Positions 43,703-56,148 of a stretch of 64,000 nucleotides of DNA are shown piece after piece. The stretch spans positions 1,984,864 to 2,048,863 of the forward strand of contig JANAVB010012195.1 of assembly GCA_029216955.1 (NCBI GenBank), read 5' to 3'. The notes under the pieces are model-generated. The model saw only the letters and a program-made list of their open reading frames with translations. It was not told the origin of the DNA and did not search any database. The stretch is from Iris pallida (taxonomy: Eukaryota; Streptophyta; Magnoliopsida; Asparagales; Iridaceae). Numbering within the stretch: position 1 is the first letter of the stretch; every line of letters begins with the position of its first letter. Position numbers and translations under genes: made by a program.

Positions 43703-43919
43703 CAACACTCTCCGATGGCTGTCGGAGATCACGTGATAGTCTCGACATACTTGTGGCAAACGTACTCACTTAATATAGACTTATTGTATAGAACATCCAA
43801 TGTAGCGTCGAGCAGATCCATGAGCCATGCGGTTGCGGAAACAACTTAGAGTCAACTGAATTCGATAGCGAAGCAACTGAGGGTCAAAGAGATTCACGCA
43901 GGGTCCAAAGGATGGAACC

Positions 43920-43931
43920 GCTCTGATACCA
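43920..43931 (-). other. Primer-binding site of C (initiator tRNA-Met)
   Basis: TGGTATCAGAGC on the minus strand, three bases from the LTR boundary at 43935. Confidence 0.9.
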
Positions 43932-45355
43932 ACTTGTCATACCCCGATCCGAGAAATCGCTCATCCTTGCTAGATTTTACCCGAATCATCGCCCTCGCTG
44001 GGGCGTGATGCCTTACGAGACTGGAGTTGCGCTCGTATAAGGCAAGATAACAGTTCACATAGTGTTTATCCTAAATTGATAACATAAGCAGCGGAAGGAA
44101 AATAGAGTATGATATAAGAATCTCTTTTATTGATAACGAAATAAAGATTACAAAGGCTCTGAATAGCCCAACATATATGCCAATTGGCTACAACGCTCAT
44201 GATCTCTCAAGTTCACAAAGGATTACATTGTTCCATACATTATGCCTCTTTATAGCCACCAAGTAGTCTTCGGCCGAACATTTTCATGTCGCAAGTCCGA
44301 ACGCCTATGCGGTAGCTCCTCTTGAACGCCAAGGACTCCATGTCTCGGCACATCCAAGCCAAGCCCTGCCCCGACCCGATCTTAACCTGAGCCTGCACAT
44401 AAACTAGTGGGGGATTAGTGCTTTCGTCCTCGCTTCGCACTGATCAAGACCCGCTCGCACCCAAACCAAACACTTAATCATTTAGTGAAACATGCATCTT
44501 AATTGGTGATCTTTCTATTTAGCCTTAGGATCAGTTTCATAGCAATACGTAAACATAGCACATTATCATAAATGTGTCCCATATCGTGTCCCTGCGGTAG
44601 ATAAAGTTAGACATAATATAAATATAAACATAGTGCTTGTGCTCATTTCCGTCCCATATTGCCTAGCCTACACGGGTTAGAACTTAACATAGAATCATAT
44701 CATTCACGCAACAACCAACCATAAACTTAGACCAAACGTAAGGGTCGCAGGCCCTGCACCTGCACCCAACTCTCATCTCAGCCCACCGGCCCTATCTATA
44801 TGAAGGTCACGGTGTTTCGTACCGTAATGGACTTGGCATATCTTATGTGTAAGCCTACGATCACTTCGATACGGGTTGCTAGCCCAGTATCCGAAGGATC
44901 CCAAACTTACGGATATCATAGCTTATCACAGCACTGGACGGTCGTAATCCATCCGAATATTGTGCACCATAAATACCACACATAATTCCCTCCTAGGCCG
45001 AACGGTCCCGGTGCCCCGGCATAACCGTCCGAGGGAAGTCATACCCGTGCACGGGCAATCCGAGTCCATTGACCATATAATACGTACCATAGCATACAAG
45101 TCCTATCATTCCAATCCATCTCGTGTTCCATAAATATAGTCCCGCTCCATAAGCGTATCCGCGTCTCATAAACATAATCCACCATCCATATGGGGAGCTC
45201 CGTCGGCGTTATGCCCTAACACATCCATATTGATGCACGACGCCCAACGGCTTAGTCGTCTTATACTCATATTCAACGCATCCCGTTCATAATGTTATTC
45301 GCAAAGCCTACTTTCGTATTTACTTAGTCATTTCCTAGCTTCCGTGCACGAGGGC

Positions 45356-47966
45356 TGTAACACCCATATTCGGAATACGTATTTTGTCAAGCTTGTATGT
45401 ATTTCAGACCTGTATTTATTTTCTCAGATTTTGGCATGTACTTGTAATTGGCTTGACTTGCAGATTTTGGTTCTCGTAATTGGGTTTTACCTGGCTTGGT
45501 TTATTTTGTGGAGGAGAATTGGTTTGATTTGGTTTGGTTTGGTTTAATATGCATTGGAACACCTTAGCCTATGTTCAACCTTCATTCCACCACAACCCAC
45601 CCTCTTTATTATCCCCACCTAACACTCTCTCTCTTTATTACTTCTCTCCATTAATTTCTTCTTCTTCTCCTTCCTCTTCCTCTACACAACACCATCACCC
45701 ATAGGCAAGTGCACCTTGCCACCACATGAGAACCATATTTTATTTGTTCATTAGCTAGATTAGGCCATGGTGATCAATATTAGTGCTTAACATTTTATGA
45801 TTTGGAGTCTCCATTGTTCTAGATCTAGGTTTTAACTATTTTTGGATTTACATAGTTTTGATCTATTTTGGTTGGATTTTTGTGGGTTTTGATGCTTCCA
45901 TGTGGAAGAGAATTCAATTTTACTCAAGTTAGACCCTTGGAAATCTAGATTTGGTTTTGATTTGACCATGATATGAAGATTTGAACTTTGGTGTTCTTGA
46001 AGAGTTTCTCTCGGCCTGGAGTAGCAGACTGCAGCCTGCGCTCTTTAGCACAGTGCTGGACTGCGCATCCTCCTCTCGGCCTGCGCTCTTTAGCGCAGCG
46101 CCGACCGCGCTGCTTGCCCCTTGGCGAACTGTGCTCAACCCCAGCGCACAGGGACTCTTGCGTAGTCTGCTCATGCGCAGTCCGCTCATGCGCAATCTGA
46201 CCCATGCGCCATCCATCCCCGCGCACTTCACTCAGACGCAATCTGACTCATGCTCCATCCATCCCTGCGCACTTCACTCATGCGCAATCTGACCCCTGCG
46301 CCAACCAACCCAGCGCAAGTCGACTTCTGTGCAGCTCACTCCTGCGCAGTTGGCCCCTGGCGCACTTGACTCCTGCGCAACCCGACCCCAAGGACCCTTG
46401 CGCAATCTGTCCAATCATGGAGAATTGGTTTTATTTTTCCTTTTGTCATGAACTTGATTTTTACTTAATATGTTTGGAATGACTATTGTACATGGCACGG
46501 TATGACAAGGAACTAGCATAACACGACAGTGACCCATAGTGGTGCACTCCTGAAATGACCAACCTGACATGATAGTGGCCCGTCGTGGCGCACTCCTGAC
46601 AAGTACCCTGACATGATTTATCTTGATGCTGTTACGACGGCTAACTTGACTCGTATAATCAACTTGACACCGTGGGTGTTCCTGCTTGCTTGCTTGTACA
46701 ATCCACTTGTCTTGTCTTGTATCATGTCTAGGACGTGACTCCCTGGTTCCCACGGTCAGGGATTCATACTGAATATGGATTAGGCTAATGACTAGATCAA
46801 ACTATAGTTCATGGAGAATTTCCAGTCACAGGCAATCTCGTTATCTGGGCGCTCTTAATTGGACTTGTAGCTTACTGACGAGTAGAGCACATTTCCAGCG
46901 CACTGTCATGTGTTGCACCCTCTAAGTCACCTAAGGGTATATCGTCTCCGGGGCGATGTACCCAACTATACTCTCAACCCGCGGAAGGATAACTGGATGG
47001 TCTGCAGGGCTTGGGACTGGGAATTTCTCACTTGCATCTTGTTAGTAATTAAGGCTTGTGATAACCCTAGTTAGTTAAGTAGTAAGCCGTAGCAATTGCT
47101 TGGCCGCTTGTGAATGGATGGAGTCCAGCCTTGTCTAAGTCTTGTCTAGTACCAGTACCTGACTACTCTTGAACTTGACTGTTTTACTTATTATTAAACA
47201 ATAAATGGGTGGAGACAGAGTGCTATTCAGGCGAAGGGTTACAACCCCGATCCTTGTTTGGTTTAAGGGTTGTAACCCGGCTCCCGGAATGGTTCCACGT
47301 CCCTAGCCGTTTATTGTCCTGTTGTACTCTTTATTACTTGTACTTTTCTTCTATTTTCTTATGTTCTGATATGCTGGCTTTTGTTCTTATTTCGTGGCCT
47401 CCTTTGTGGCACTTGCTCTTTCTGGGAGTTGATCCAGCTGGTTTTGTGTGGCCAGATTTCGGAGCAGCACCCGAGGATCTACCGAACCTCCAGCCCGATG
47501 GTGGCGACTAGAAAGAACCCGGGCTACGAGTGGGTTTTCTATTTTGTTTCGCTCACTCTATTGTAAATTATTCTTTTGAGGCGTTTAGCCGACGAGCACC
47601 TGTTAGCTCGATGCACCTTTACTTACTGTCTGCCTACGAGCTGTAAACATGATTAACAAATCCTAGGGTTGATCATGTATGACTTAACTCTTGCTAGTCC
47701 TTGCATTTTGTACGACTAGCTTCATGATCAGCTGATATGTAATATTTGGGACGCCTTTTATTATATATTTGGTGATCAAACATCTTGTAACTATATTACT
47801 TGCTTGAGATTGAGACAATAGGCTTGACCTTAAGAGACTGTTGGCTTGTAGTAAACCCTCATATTCTAGACAGCCGTGACCGTATAGCGAGATGAATTCC
47901 ATTTCAACATACGTAGCTGGCTATGTACGCCCCCGCTCTCCAGTATTCTGGTTCTGGGGCGTGACA
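45356..47966 (+). mobile_element. Element D: solo LTR related to the T LTR
   Basis: It starts TGTAACACCC, ends GGGGCGTGACA, 2611 bp, with a perfect agggc duplication (45351-45355, 47967-47971). The 3' third is clearly homologous to LTR T (shared phrases such as GCTGGTTTTGTGTGGCCAGA and GCGTTTAGCC..GCACCTGTTAGC). A CT-rich leader with TTTATTA-type TATA sequence (about 45602-45610) is followed by the GGCAAG/CTTGCC hairpin (45704-45720). Solo LTRs result from recombination between the two LTRs of a full element. Confidence 0.92.
46010..46400. repeat. CpG-rich 15-bp-period array in LTR D
   Basis: 46011-46115 contains two copies of a CTCGGCCTG..GCGCTCTTTAGC phrase. From about 46150 to 46400 a 15-bp unit of the type CTGCTCATGCGCAGT repeats, with a 45-bp higher-order step (CAATCTGACCCATGCGCC at about 46192, its relative about 45-48 bp later). 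It lies at the LTR position that holds the 18-bp GCCGCATG array in T. Confidence 0.75.
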
Positions 47967-48823
47967 AGGGCACGCTCAACGCCATAATCCATGTTCTATG
48001 CCTAGTGTTCAAGGTTCTCGGAGTCGTGCACATGATGCACATCTCGATATCATCTTTCAATGTTCTACCATCATTGCCCTATCGCGACCCGTACACTTGA
48101 TGCACGTCGCTTCAATTGTTCGATTGTTCAATGTTCTACCTTAGTGTTTAACGCATACTTAGACCTTTCGTCGCCGAGACACGCTCGCTAATTCGATAAT
48201 ATCTTACGCATACCATAACATATTTTATTAGACGTGAAGGAATAGGAAGAGAGAGTCAAGAACCCGCCCACCTTAAGCCGATACGCCTTGTTGTTTTGCC
48301 GATTGAAACGTCTCACTTCCATAACTCGATCGCATAGCTAACTCCCAGACTTAGCCATTCCTTTGAACTACTCGGTTGATTTGGCCTATCGCGCCCATGC
48401 CACAGTCCGTTGCAAGGCCACGATTTGGTTTCGCGGCCACTTCATTGCATAAGGTAAAATGCCGACCTCTTATCGTCCAGCATAAAAGAATAGCCTGCAC
48501 ACCAGATCAACTAAAATCAGCACTTGCTCAACGGGACTTATCTTTTACCTTGATTCGATTCATATATTCCAACCGACTCAAAGCTTACCTTTGGCCAACG
48601 TCACACTTGCATCGATTCGCATCGATACCTCGTTGGGTCAACGCAACTTTTCGAGTCAACGACTCATCATAATACACCGTACGGAGCGGGGCATTACATA
48701 AACTGCTTAGCATTATATTGTTAGATGTGACCTAGGACAGCATTCTACCGCCGATACTGCGGCGTAGGCTGGATTTATCCACTTCTCGTGCCCTTAATCT
48801 AGGGTGCGGGTCGTGACAGACAT

Positions 48824-51100
48824 CAAGCAATACCTTACAAATCTACCTGTCTCGGTACCTCCAGTGGTGGAAAGACCATTTTTGCTCTATGTTCGAGCCT
48901 TAAATCATTCACTTGGTACTCTTCTTGCACAGAAAAGTGATAAAGGTCATGAACAAGCAATTTATTATCTTAGCCGAATGATGGTCGGAGCTGAACACAG
49001 GTAGACTCCCGTGGAAAAAGAATGTCTGGCCTTGGTTTTTGTTGTTCAAAAGATACGACATTATGTGTCAGGACAGACTATTCATGTCATCTCCAGAATA
49101 AATCCTATTCGGGTATTGATGAGAAAACTGAGTATTCTTAACTCCAGATTAGCCACCTGGGCTATGTTGCTTACTCCTTATGATATGGTCTATGTACCTC
49201 AAAAATTAGTGAAGGGTCAAGCATTAGCTGATTTCTTAGCAACTCACCCTATACCTGAAACATCTAAGCTATATGAGGACATTCCAGATGAAGTCGTGGA
49301 TTGTAACATGACTTTGAAGGATGATATTTGGCAACTATATTTTGATGGAGCATCACGAGTTGGACCTAAAGGTAATATTATCTCCGGAGTCGGCATCGTC
49401 TTGGTCTCTCCTGATAAAATGGTCATATACCATGCTTATTCTCTTAATGAACCATGCTCCAATAATGTAGCAGAATATAATGCTCTGTTGATTGGTCTTC
49501 AAGTAGCAAAACAATTAGACATTGAATTCCTGGAAGCTTATGGAGACTCTCAACTGATTGTAAATCAGGTCAGAGGGACATATGAAGTCAGAAATCCTGA
49601 CCTCATTCCTTATCATCAAGTGGTAATCGAATTGGTTCTTTTATTCAAAAGATTCTTTATTGAATTCTTACCACGTTCTCAAAATTTGGAAGCTGATGCT
49701 CTTGCCAGTTTAGCTGCAGACTTAGCCGTTCCAATCAGAAGACAAAATACTATTACTTTGTTGGATCAAGACTTATTTTGTGTAAAGAATAACTTGCATA
49801 TTGAACAGAGTTATACTACAGAATCAAGTTCTCAACAAAGGGATTGGAGAAGTCCATTCATTGATTATGCGGTCCATGGGATTTTACCTGAAGATCCAAA
49901 AGAAGCTGCATCAATCACGAGACGATCATTTCGATTCTACTATGATTCTTCTTTACATATGTTATATCATCGTTCTTATGACGGACTTTTGCTGCGTTGT
50001 CTCTCTGAGAGTGAAGCTAAGCAAACACTTCGTGAAGCTTATGATGGTGTCTGCGGTGCCCATCAACCGGGTCCGAAATTGCAGGACTGCATTCGAAGAA
50101 TAGGGTATTATTGGCCTTCCATGATATCAGATGCTGTGGATTATGCCAGACGGTGTAAAGCATATCAGATTCATGCTGATTTTATTCATCAACCATCAGA
50201 ATTCTTACATCCTATAGCAGCTTCTTGGCCTTTTGAAGCTTGGGGCATGAATATTATTGGTCCGATTAACCCTCCTTTTGTCAAGGGACATCGGTTTATC
50301 CTAGCCATAACGGATTATTTCTCTAAATGGGCGGAAGCGATTCCCCTTGTTGAAGTAAAAATATCAAATGTGGTTAGCTTCATTAAACACCATGTCATTT
50401 ATCATTTTGGAATTTCCCGAAGGATAATTCATGATAATGGACCACAATTTGTCAGTCAAACATTTTATCGATTCTGTGACAAGAATCGGATCCAAAATCT
50501 GGCCTCTACGGCTTATAATCCAGCTGCTAATGGTTTGGCCGAAGCTTTCAACAAGACAATCATTAAACTTCTCAAAAAGTTCGTCTCTTCTAATAAACGT
50601 GATTGGAATGAGAAACTTGGGGAATGTTATGGGCTTACCGAACGACAGTCCGAACTCTTACTGGTTTTATACCATTTTTACTGGTTTACGGATGTGAGGC
50701 TGTTCTTCCACTGGAAATCCAGATTCCATCTCTTAGAATAGCCATTGCTAATGAGCTAACTACAGAGAATAATGATCGCTTACGACTCCAAGAACTCGAA
50801 GGATTGGACGAGAAGCGTCTTCAAGCGCAACAGCACATTGAGCTATATCAAGCCCGCATATCTCGAACTTTCAATCGTAAAGTTAAAGAGAGAGTATTTA
50901 AAGTCGGTGAGCTAGTTCTAGCTGTTCGAAGACCGATGGTGATGACTCATAAGAGCAAAAGGAAATTTCAAGCAAAATGGGAAGGTCCTTATGTAGTTGA
51001 GTTGGTATTCTCCAATGGTGCCTATAGGTTGTCTAAACCTAATGGAGATTTACTCATGATGCCAATTAATGGCAATTTTTTAAAGAAATATTATGTCTGA
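48824..51100 (+). pseudogene. Tat RNase H, archaeal-type RNase H and integrase, with stop and frameshift
   Basis: Pol resumes with KQYLTNLPVSVPP. The first RNase H (to about 49240) has a TAG at 49002 where the family has Tyr. The second RNase H (about 49330-49730) begins LYFDGASRVGPKG and contains NNVAEYNALLIGL and GDSQLIVNQVRG, the archaeal-type domain that marks Tat. The integrase finger (about 50050-50170) has Tyr in place of the last Cys (CKAYQ). The core includes WGMNIIGPI (about 50242), HDNGPQFVS (about 50430) and AEAFNKT (about 50540). A frameshift near 50625 precedes the C-terminal part, which ends at 51098. It would carry out primer removal and integration. Confidence 0.88.
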
Positions 51101-51588
51101 ATTTCTTCTTTATTCCCCAGCTACCAATGTTTGGTTAAGCTGATTATTTTGTCTCCTATAAGAGAATTTTAATCTTTTGTCTTACCAGCTAAAAAAAAGG
51201 GATTTATTATTTATCATGTTATTATGACCTCTGAATAAATATTAAGTCTATTTCTTTTCCTATCTATCATGTCCCTATGGCCTCTGAATAAATATTAATC
51301 TATTTTTCTTTGAGTTGTTACGATCGGTCACGTTCATATTACCTCTGATAGTATCGTATATTCTAAACAGAAAACAAGATTCATTATCTATCATGTCCAC
51401 GTTACCTCTAGATAGATATAATTCATTGAGTTTAGAAGACTTGTCATGTCCATATTACCTCTGATAAGTGTTTTCTATCTCATGCCTGTTGTTTAATTTC
51501 AAAATAAATGATAGGGTCACAAAACAAATATTTTATTCATTTCTTGTAAACATTACAGAATGAAAAAGATAGAAGATTACAAAAATTC
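51101..51588. other. Region between integrase and antisense gene, with degenerate repeats
   Basis: About 51210-51475 holds five degenerate units around ATCATGTCC..TACCTCTGA(A)TA, spaced roughly 55-70 bp. Two contain AATAAATATTA, which could act as poly(A) signals for the sense strand. This is where sense and antisense transcripts would converge. Confidence 0.55.
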
Positions 51589-51594
51589 TTTATT
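51589..51594 (-). terminator. Poly(A) signal of the antisense gene
   Basis: AATAAA on the minus strand, beginning four bases after the stop codon (51600-51598). Confidence 0.5.
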
Positions 51595-52991
51595 TGCCTA
51601 AGGCGGAGCAGAGACATCTTCAAGCAATTTTTGTAGCTCCGCTAGGCGTTTCTCGCAAAAGCTCAGCACAGTGGCAGTAGCCATAGTCCGTCGAGCTTTC
51701 GGAGTACAAATATGGGAGAAGTCGGCGAAAGTAGCTATCATCTTATCCTTGGCTTCATCAAGGGTTTTGATAGTAGCTTCAGCACTGAAGACTTGCTCCT
51801 CCAAAATTGAGCTCTGCATTAGAAGCTGGTCGCAAGCTGTGATCAACTGCTCCCTCTCCGCCTTCAAGCGAGCCAATTCTGCCTCAACTTCACGAATTCT
51901 ATCATTTCGTTGATGAATTCTTATATTGGAAGTTTCATAAGCTTCTCTCTGGATATCCAGCTGGGGCTTAGCTTCAGCCAAAAAAGCTTTTTCTTTGGCG
52001 ACCTTGCTGCTGCACTCTTGGAGAGATTCATTGAAAGTAGTCTCCCGAGCAGTGTATTCAGCTGATAAAGCTTCATACTCGCTTTGGATAAGACTTTCAA
52101 TAGTTTTGCTTGACAGCCTTAGATATTCTCTAATGGGCTGTTCAAGTTCCTCCACGACCTTCTCCAGCGCCGCTGCTCTCGCTGGATCATTGAACATGGC
52201 GACGTTCCTGATAGTAAGAGCAATCGCAGCTTTCAGACTTTCGTAGTTGAGGCCCTTCTTCAGGACCATTTTGATCAGAGCTGCCAGCGTCTTGTAGAAA
52301 GTTTCAGTATGAATCTCAACTAAGAGATTCATTTCTGTATTCGAGCTCGGCGTTGCAGCAATGTCTACTAGATCCCTTTTCTGAAGACTAGGAGCATATG
52401 TTGTTGCTTTGGTAGCAGACTGAGATAAAGTCAAAGTTGTCGCTGCTACCATAGCTAATTGATCTCCAGGAGCTTCAGGGACAATTTCTTCAGCACTTGT
52501 TACTCCAGCCATTTCTGGAATCGAAACTACTTGAGTTTCGGTGGCGGTAATTGGTGTCGGAGGAATGGTAGTTATGGTAGCTAGCTCCGGTTCAGATACT
52601 GTCTTCTCATGAACTTGTACCAGATCAGTAGCAATAACTGAGGATGTTATTACGAGGTCTCCAGCTTCATTTGATGGGTCGACTATATCCTCATCACCTT
52701 CATAGGCTACTGGCTCTGCAGGTTCTAGGAGTACTTCAGTCTCTTCATTGAAGTCTATTTCTTCCTCAGCAGTCGCTTCTTCTGCAATTGGTTCTTCTGC
52801 AGTTTGTTCTTCTTTTCTGTTTTCAGCAAGAGAAGATAATTCTGGACGAGCCTCTACTTCGGGCTCTTGTTGTACTTTCTCTTGGATATTATCTTCTTCT
52901 GAAGAAGAACCCTCTTCCTCAGACTCTGTATTTTCCTCATAAATAGTTTCTTGAGGAGGAGGAGCCACAGGCTTTGCTGCAATGATGACAC

Positions 52992-53070
52992 CTACAAATT
53001 AAACAAAATAAGTTAATATACAAAATCATAATACATAATCTTGTACAGATTTTGTGTGATTTATATTTAC
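52992..53070 (-). other. Intron 2 of the antisense gene (79 nt)
   Basis: Minus strand CTCCAG|GTAAATA (donor at 53070) and TTTAATTTGTAG|GTGTC (acceptor at 52992), AT-rich between. Joining exons keeps the frame (Pro-Gly-Val-Ile-Ile), which a random pair of sites would do only one time in three. Confidence 0.75.
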
Positions 53071-55722
53071 CTGGAGTAGGTGCAGGACGTGCCAAGTATG
53101 AGTCATAGTCCCCATCCCAATCATCATCATCGAGGGCAAGAGCCGGTTCATCTGATGGGATGAGCTCTTGATCAACAGTATGTGTAGTGGCAGCATCCTC
53201 AGTAGCTTATGTCTTTTGTAGCAAAGACAAGTGAAGTGATGAGCTGAGGCATCCCGGAGATAGAACCCCCACACCTTATGTTGATGTTGCCGGTTGAGAT
53301 GCAGAGGATCCTTCTCCAGGATGAGCTGAAGAAGATGCAATATGTTGCGGCTCCTCAACTGGAGTGTCGCTCTCTGGAGTAGCGGCTCTCTGTCTATAAG
53401 GCCCCTTGACGGTGATCTTCTTTTTCTTCTCTGAGATGGTAACAGCTGCACCTGATTTCCGTTTTCGGGTCTTGCCAATAATGATTGGTTTTGCAGCTGT
53501 TTTCCTAACTTCCGTAGGGATTACTTCCAGATACTCATCTGGAACAGCAGTATCATCGGGTATGTCTGGAAGTACCCTGACTGGCTCTTCAACATTCCCT
53601 TCTTTGGGCCATCTAAGACTCCCCTTCAGGTTGTAGCCATGGGCGAAGGAATGAATGGATGCATAAAAGCGAGCATACGTATGAAGTATACGTAGCTCGG
53701 TTGTGCTGGTAGCAGTCGATACTCTGAATTTAGCGCCGGTACGAGCCGTGCTAAAGTATCTCCAGGCTATCGCACCATCAATTAGCTTCCCATAATAGTA
53801 GAAGCTGGTGGAGGGATTACCAACATGAAGTTGGCCATATCCAATCTGGCGAGCGAACCTACTTGGTAGATACGGTTCGAACGCACAGTTGTCTTCATTC
53901 ATGTACATCAGATGGGAGGGTCTGATGCACATTAGCCATTTGAAAACTGGCGCAGGCAATGAAGTCCTCCCTTCACTTCTATCTTCAAACTGTACACCGA
54001 CGCAGTCGGCTGAAATTTGTGGTCTTGTGCAGAAGAAGTTCCAACCGTGTGAATAATTCAGTATTGCTCGGGTGTCTGCCATAGTAGTTGCAGTCCATGT
54101 GGCATTGTTGAATTTTTGGATGAAGACCTCCGCATTATCTCCAGGGCCCGGTGGCAATAAACTGCAGTTATGATGCAGTAGCCAGCCCATCAAATAAGTG
54201 TAGGGCATCTCTACCCTAGGAAAATCCTTCCGGTGAGGAGCATTGTTGATTAGATCATCACCAAAGGTCCGCAAACCTGCATTTATTCGGCACACCATCG
54301 CCGATAGCAGGTTGATTCTGACCTTGAATACCAAACGTACTGCCGACCATAATACGTTTCGATGAATTCTATCTACTGTGCTAATCCCGGGCACAACCCA
54401 TCTCCGCAGCCACAGAGATAGAAAGCCTGCCAGCAAGGCTTCCCTCGAGATCTTCTGACTACCATGCCTCAGGTGGCTCAAAGTTTCAGTCCCCGCAGGG
54501 ATGTTTTCGGTCTTTTTGGACAGATACTGGTCCGGAGACTTATGTGAGATCATTAAACTATTGATCAGATCTGAAGGGATTATTGAACAAGGGTTGATGA
54601 TGGGAGCCTTGTTTTCTTGGAATCTCCCTTTTTCGTTCTTGACTATCATATTCTCATGGTAGATTAGATAAGTTGTCCATTTATTAGTATATGCCAAGTG
54701 AGACCCACTGTCATACATACTGGTGCAAATTAGGTAATGGCACATAAGCTCTTGGTAGACCTCAACCAATCGAGGATTTTTCTCTCTGATTTCTGCTAGT
54801 TCCTGGTTAGAGGGAACATACTCTTCATAGGGTGCTTCTCACATCGGCAGTTTAGAGATGAATTGCATCTCGTGCAGGGCAAGACCCATCTCACCTAGTG
54901 GGGTTGTAAAAGTTCATGTTGAACTCATATGCAACTCCATCAGAGCCAAGAATATGTTACTGTTCATCGGTATACCCTGGCTCGTAGAGGCTACCGCTTC
55001 ATACAGACCGATGGCTTCCAAGTCCGTTTTGAAGTTCTTCATGATCCAAGCACTAAGCTGGATCCAGTTCTGGTTATAAGGCGTCAGCCACCCTGGTAGC
55101 CTAGGGTTGGCCTGAGGATATAATACTGTAACCCTTATAAACTTGTTAATAAACATTGGGGTCTGCACCGGCTGGATCAGAGCTGGATCTTCACTCGGAG
55201 TGAATCCAGGTAACAGATCGGGGAAAGGGACGACACCACCACTAGGAGCACTAATGTGGAAGCCCATGTCATTGGCTCTATCCCTCTTAAAGATGATTCT
55301 GCTGGGCCTACCATGACTGCTGGGAGTCAGGTTCCATAGCATCTGTCGGTGATGGGTGGCATGGACAAATGCAGACAGGGGATAATCTCTAACCATGTCG
55401 AGGAGATACATTGCTCTCTCTCCAAACTTGAACACCCAAGCCTCCTTCTTGGGGTGTGTTTGTGACTGGAAATCTATCGCATCCCCGAACAAGAAGGCTG
55501 GCTTTGAAAATTGTTGGCCATCCAGCGATGTCAACAATTCTCCATTTATCATGGACAACAGCATTCTGTCCCCTTGAGCAGATATCAGCTGTTGTCTCTC
55601 TTCAGGGTATTCAGGATTCGACTGAGGGAACTCCACATGGGACAAGTTCTCCAAGTAATTTGAGCCCACCAAACCAGCTGATGAGCCAAATACTTCTACA
55701 AGCGGATGAATTTGCAAATCCA

Positions 55723-56148
55723 CTGCCAAAAGAAAAAGAAAAAAAAAATCAAGTTAGTAAAAATCTAAATTGAATTTTTACGCAGATGACTTGATCTGAG
55801 TTTTACGCATAAAGATTAAAGACTCTTACTATGCAAATTTTACGCTTATTAAAGTTGATAAAAAATTTAAAGTGTAAAAGTTCTTTGTTTTTACGCAAAG
55901 TCTTTCACTTATGAATTTTACGCTGGCACATATTGATGTGAGCGTAATACGAATTTTACGCTGGCACATATTAATGTGAGCATATTTCGATTTTTACGCT
56001 GGCACGTATAGACGTGGACGTATGTTTCTATTTTTACGCTGACACGATAAACGTGGGTTTATTTTCTTATTTCAAGTTTTACGCTGACACGTATAACGTG
56101 GGTGTGGAGTTTTAAGTCCGATTCTTCGATTCTTCTTCTTCTCCGGTG
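55723..56148 (-). other. Intron 1 of the antisense gene (donor uncertain)
   Basis: The acceptor is strong: a long pyrimidine tract, then TTTTGGCAG ending at 55723 on the minus strand, with TACTAAC-like sequence upstream (about 55755). The donor is less certain. GGCC|GTGATT near 56148 gives the right phase (one base plus two) but is weak; a later GT is possible. The intron contains nine TTTACGC copies (on +). Confidence 0.55.

Larger units (their letters stand above)
40386..43919 (-). other. Non-coding interior of C
   Basis: No Ty3/gypsy protein is encoded on either strand. Contents include an LTR-end-like block (41949-42070), a pair of repeats around TATACCACTCA..ATCGAG (about 42850-42960; the motif recurs at 40352), and the hairpin array at 43456-43702. 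Several segments match F at the DNA level in the opposite orientation (for example 42240-42320 with 63140-63220, and 43770-43810 with 62125-62150). An open frame at 43061-43849 on + lies antisense to the element and is repeat-derived. Confidence 0.7.
38225..48698 (-). mobile_element. Element C: LARD-like non-coding LTR retrotransposon, minus strand
   Basis: Two LTRs (38225-40349; 43935-48698 with D inside) bound a 3.6-kb interior. The target duplication taaac is perfect (38220-38224, 48699-48703). On the minus strand the LTRs read TGTAATGCCCC..GTGACA, the primer site follows the upstream LTR, and an AGGA hairpin with tract lies before the downstream LTR. No gag or pol is visible. Non-coding elements with long LTRs of this type are called LARDs. 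F (59936 on) has a homologous interior. Confidence 0.88.
43935..48698 (-). repeat. 5' LTR of C, interrupted by solo LTR D
   Basis: 43935-45355 and 47972-48698 together (about 2148 bp) match 38225-40349. D and a 5-bp duplication account for the gap. The terminal stem here has one mismatch (TCATACCCC / GGGGCGTGA), consistent with a C to T change. Confidence 0.88.
33628..48818 (+). mobile_element. Element B: 4.7-kb solo LTR carrying the C insertion
   Basis: It starts TGTAACACCC at 33628 and ends GGGTCGTGACA at 48818, flanked by gatat (33623-33627) and gacat (48819-48823), a 5-bp duplication with one transition. Removing nested C leaves about 4.7 kb with no internal genes, primer site or second LTR, so it is a solo LTR left by LTR-LTR recombination. 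It splits the Tat pol gene. The style (TGTAACACCC..GTGACA) fits Ty3/gypsy chromovirus LTRs. Confidence 0.85.

Noticed and set aside
43061..43849. 262-codon + strand open frame in the C interior
   Set aside because: It runs antisense to the element, through the hairpin array, and shows no family features.
53026..53478. Minus-strand frame of 150 codons
   Set aside because: It overlaps exon 2 of the antisense gene in another frame and crosses the clear donor at 53070.
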